A DNA stretch of 64,000 nucleotides, taken from NCBI GenBank assembly GCA_903847205.1, contig CAINDA010000006.1, positions 1-64,000 of the forward strand, in the 5' to 3' direction. The DNA comes from an uncultured Bacteroidota bacterium (GTDB lineage Bacteria > Bacteroidota > Bacteroidia > 2-12-FULL-35-15). The position numbers and the translations under genes are program-made. Of this stretch, positions 62,490 to 64,000 are shown piece by piece (the first letter of the stretch is position 1; the number at the start of each line of letters is the position of its first letter). The notes under the pieces were generated by a model. The model was not told the origin of the DNA. It saw only the letters and a list, made by a program, of their open reading frames with translations, and made no database searches.

Positions 62490-63290
62490 TTACAAATCAT
62501 TTTTAAGTTCCGATTCAAAATCGTGAATCGGCTTTAGTGAAACTTCATTTCCGCTTTCGCCATTAACAGAAAAATCGAAAGGGTCGTCGATATCCCTGAT
62601 TAATAAAAACATATAGGATATTAAAAATGTAACGAGCAGGGTGAAGAAAAGCGAGGAGTAAAATGGATCTATTTTTATAATAAGAAGACCAGCTATAATC
62701 AGGAACCTCATTGTTTCTACAATTGCATAGGCCGAACCTATAAAGCTGGTATCCCTTATGGTATCAATCCTTAAAAGCATTTTACGCAGGCTGTTCTGCT
62801 CATTCTTCAATTTAGAAATATATCCGGGCTGAACTCCTTCCTTATCCATATCGATAAAGAACTCATTCATACTGCTGATTTTTTTTAACATCACCCTGGT
62901 TCTTTCTTTTTTGTAAAACCAATCGAGCAGTGAAGTGATTAATGACTTTTGAAATTCGATAAATTTTAAGGCTGTCTGTGAGTTTTTAGCTTTAGAGATG
63001 GTATAAGCATCATCATAAAATGTTCTGAGGGATGCGGCAACGTCGCTTGGCAGCTTTTCACTTTCTTTATAATCGGACAGCACACCGCTGATCAAAAATC
63101 CTATCAGAAATATAGTGCCGCCAATTAAACTGGTGAAAAGTGCATTCAGCTCCATTACTTCAAATCCCAATATATGGGAAAGATATTTTAATACAGCTAC
63201 TATTGCTACAATAGGCATTACCTTAATGGCAATAGCCCACTTCTGCCATCTTTTTATTGAAAAACAGGAAATCTTTTCTTTTGTATCCAT
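62490..63290 (-). CDS. Bestrophin-like membrane protein, 266 aa
   Basis: Two N-terminal hydrophobic segments (AIKVMPIVAIVAVLKYL; LFTSLIGGTIFLIGFLISGVL), a charged helical middle (about 80-190) and a C-terminal pair of segments (FLIIAGLLIIKIDPFYSS; LFFTLLVTFLISYMFLLIRDIDDPF). The order and the closing RDIDDPFDF match bestrophin-like DUF4239 proteins, proposed anion channels. The last 30 residues are acidic. Single gene; no functional link to the hip operon. Confidence 0.68.
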   Translation of the reverse strand: MDTKEKISCFSIKRWQKWAIAIKVMPIVAIVAVLKYLSHILGFEVMELNALFTSLIGGTIFLIGFLISGVLSDYKESEKLPSDVAASLRTFYDDAYTISKAKNSQTALKFIEFQKSLITSLLDWFYKKERTRVMLKKISSMNEFFIDMDKEGVQPGYISKLKNEQNSLRKMLLRIDTIRDTSFIGSAYAIVETMRFLIIAGLLIIKIDPFYSSLFFTLLVTFLISYMFLLIRDIDDPFDFSVNGESGNEVSLKPIHDFESELKNDL

Positions 63291-63363
63291 TAATTTAAGA
63301 ATTAGGATTTAATGCAATCGCACTATTAAGCCGGTAGAACTATCTGGCAAGCCGCTGCACAGT

Positions 63364-63412
63364 CTTCGACCAACTCAGACTGACCGCGGCGCGGTGTCAT
63401 ACTGTCTGGCGA
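63364..63412. repeat. REP-like palindromic element, degenerate
   Basis: CTTCGACCAACTCAGACTGACC, a short GC-rich GCGGCGCGG centre, then GTGTCATACTGTCTGGCGAAC: an imperfect hairpin of the same CTTCGAC-type family as 3400-3472. Confidence 0.5.
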
Positions 63413-63429
63413 ACTATATGCGCTGGCGA

Positions 63430-64000
63430 TTAAAATTCAAAATGAGCTCTTAATCCAAAAACATTCACAGGACCTCTGGCAGAGTTGTAAGCCGGGTTAA
63501 CTATAAATTGATAGTCGGGTGATAAGGTCATGGATGAATAATGAAAGTTGTATTGCAATTCCACTATGCCTTCCGCCGATATTCCATGCGGATAATTACC
63601 AAGTCCGTCGCCGATAATAAATCCATAGCCTCCTGCCTGAAGGTAGGCGGCATGGTCTTTTGAAATGCCATTGATGGCGACTCCTATTCGTATCATATCA
63701 TTGGGTCTGTTAAATCTGGCTCCTGATAAAAATCCGCCGAATGTTAAACTTTGATCTATTTCTGTGTACATCCATGATTCATATTTGCCATTATTCCAGG
63801 AAGCTCTGACAAAAACCATTTCATTTTTATGACCGAGTTTCATTTCCCAGTTTACTACAAAACCTACTTTGCCGTAGTAAGGCCCTCCGGCTCCTCTAAG
63901 TTTGTCCATTGCAGGAGAAACAAGATGTGATGATGTATCGTGCAGCGACACTGGCGAACCTATTACATTTCTATTTGCTGCGCTGGTATCCGCAAGCAGG
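63430..64000 (-). CDS. Carbohydrate porin (OprB-like), C-terminal part
   Basis: The frame is open to the right edge of the window and carries at least 189 residues of the C-terminus. Strands alternate with turns in the porin manner (GGPYYGKVGFVVNWEMKLG, VFVRASWNNGKYESWMYTEIDQSLTFGGFLSGARFNRPNDMIRIGVAINGISKDHAAYLQAGGYGFIIGDG, LQYNFHYSSMTLSPDYQFIVNPAYN). It ends in the aromatic LRAHFEF, as expected for an outer-membrane beta-barrel. The combination with NPAYN near the end fits OprB/carbohydrate-selective porins. A GTG at 63951 is not the true start, because coding continues beyond the edge. Confidence 0.82.
   Translation of the reverse strand, partial: LLADTSAANRNVIGSPVSLHDTSSHLVSPAMDKLRGAGGPYYGKVGFVVNWEMKLGHKNEMVFVRASWNNGKYESWMYTEIDQSLTFGGFLSGARFNRPNDMIRIGVAINGISKDHAAYLQAGGYGFIIGDGLGNYPHGISAEGIVELQYNFHYSSMTLSPDYQFIVNPAYNSARGPVNVFGLRAHFEF

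Overview
The window looks like a chromosomal segment of a member of the Bacteroidota. Supporting signs are low GC, several proteins ending in a type IX secretion (Por) C-terminal sorting domain, PKD and SprB repeats, TAnnTTTG-type -7 promoter elements, no obvious Shine-Dalgarno sites, and a tmRNA whose tag reads GENNYALAA. All product names come from reading the sequence; no database search was run.

Left edge (1-2100): three minus-strand cassettes of an integron-like array: a partial lipoprotein, an unknown 201-aa protein and a lipoprotein. They are separated by two attC-like palindromes. In each complete cassette the leading core site is complementary to the trailing one, which is the hallmark of integron cassettes. 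No integrase is visible. Next (2146-8716) come a hypothetical protein, a 14-copy 21-bp minisatellite, a REP-like palindrome, an ABC ATPase with a 1224-aa permease-M1 aminopeptidase fusion, and a small DUF4440-like protein.

Signalling and surface region (8741-30884, all minus strand): two paralogous sensors (beta-propeller, Y_Y_Y, membrane segment, SpoIIE/PP2C phosphatase) lie either side of a type IX cargo gene and aspS. They are followed by a 2473-aa PKD/SprB adhesin-like protein, an 18-copy 42-bp minisatellite, a proline-free collagen-like/NTxxG-repeat protein and another type IX cargo protein. tadA follows on the plus strand.

Polysaccharide cluster (31918-47647): fifteen minus-strand genes for a Wzx/Wzy-type glycan. 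They include fdtA/fdtB for a 3-amino-3,6-dideoxyhexose, two aminotransferases in all, glycosyltransferases, acyltransferases, methyltransferases, a flippase, two polymerase/ligase-like proteins and a small initiating phosphoglycosyltransferase. Housekeeping genes follow: rny, zapA and a coiled-coil partner. Then come a third SpoIIE sensor with an OmpA/SBBP envelope protein, an M23 peptidase, an LRR protein and mtgA.

Right end (58108-64000): ssrA (tmRNA), and directly behind it two toxin-antitoxin-like modules. One is a winged-helix plus nucleotidyltransferase pair behind a perfect 32-bp palindrome. The other is a three-gene hipB-hipS-hipT operon behind three copies of an 18-bp operator. The hip operon is flanked by an 84-bp direct repeat that appears to encode the same C-terminal peptide twice. 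A bestrophin-like membrane protein and the C-terminal part of a porin close the window. The most rewarding places for follow-up are the cassette array and the ssrA-adjacent island.
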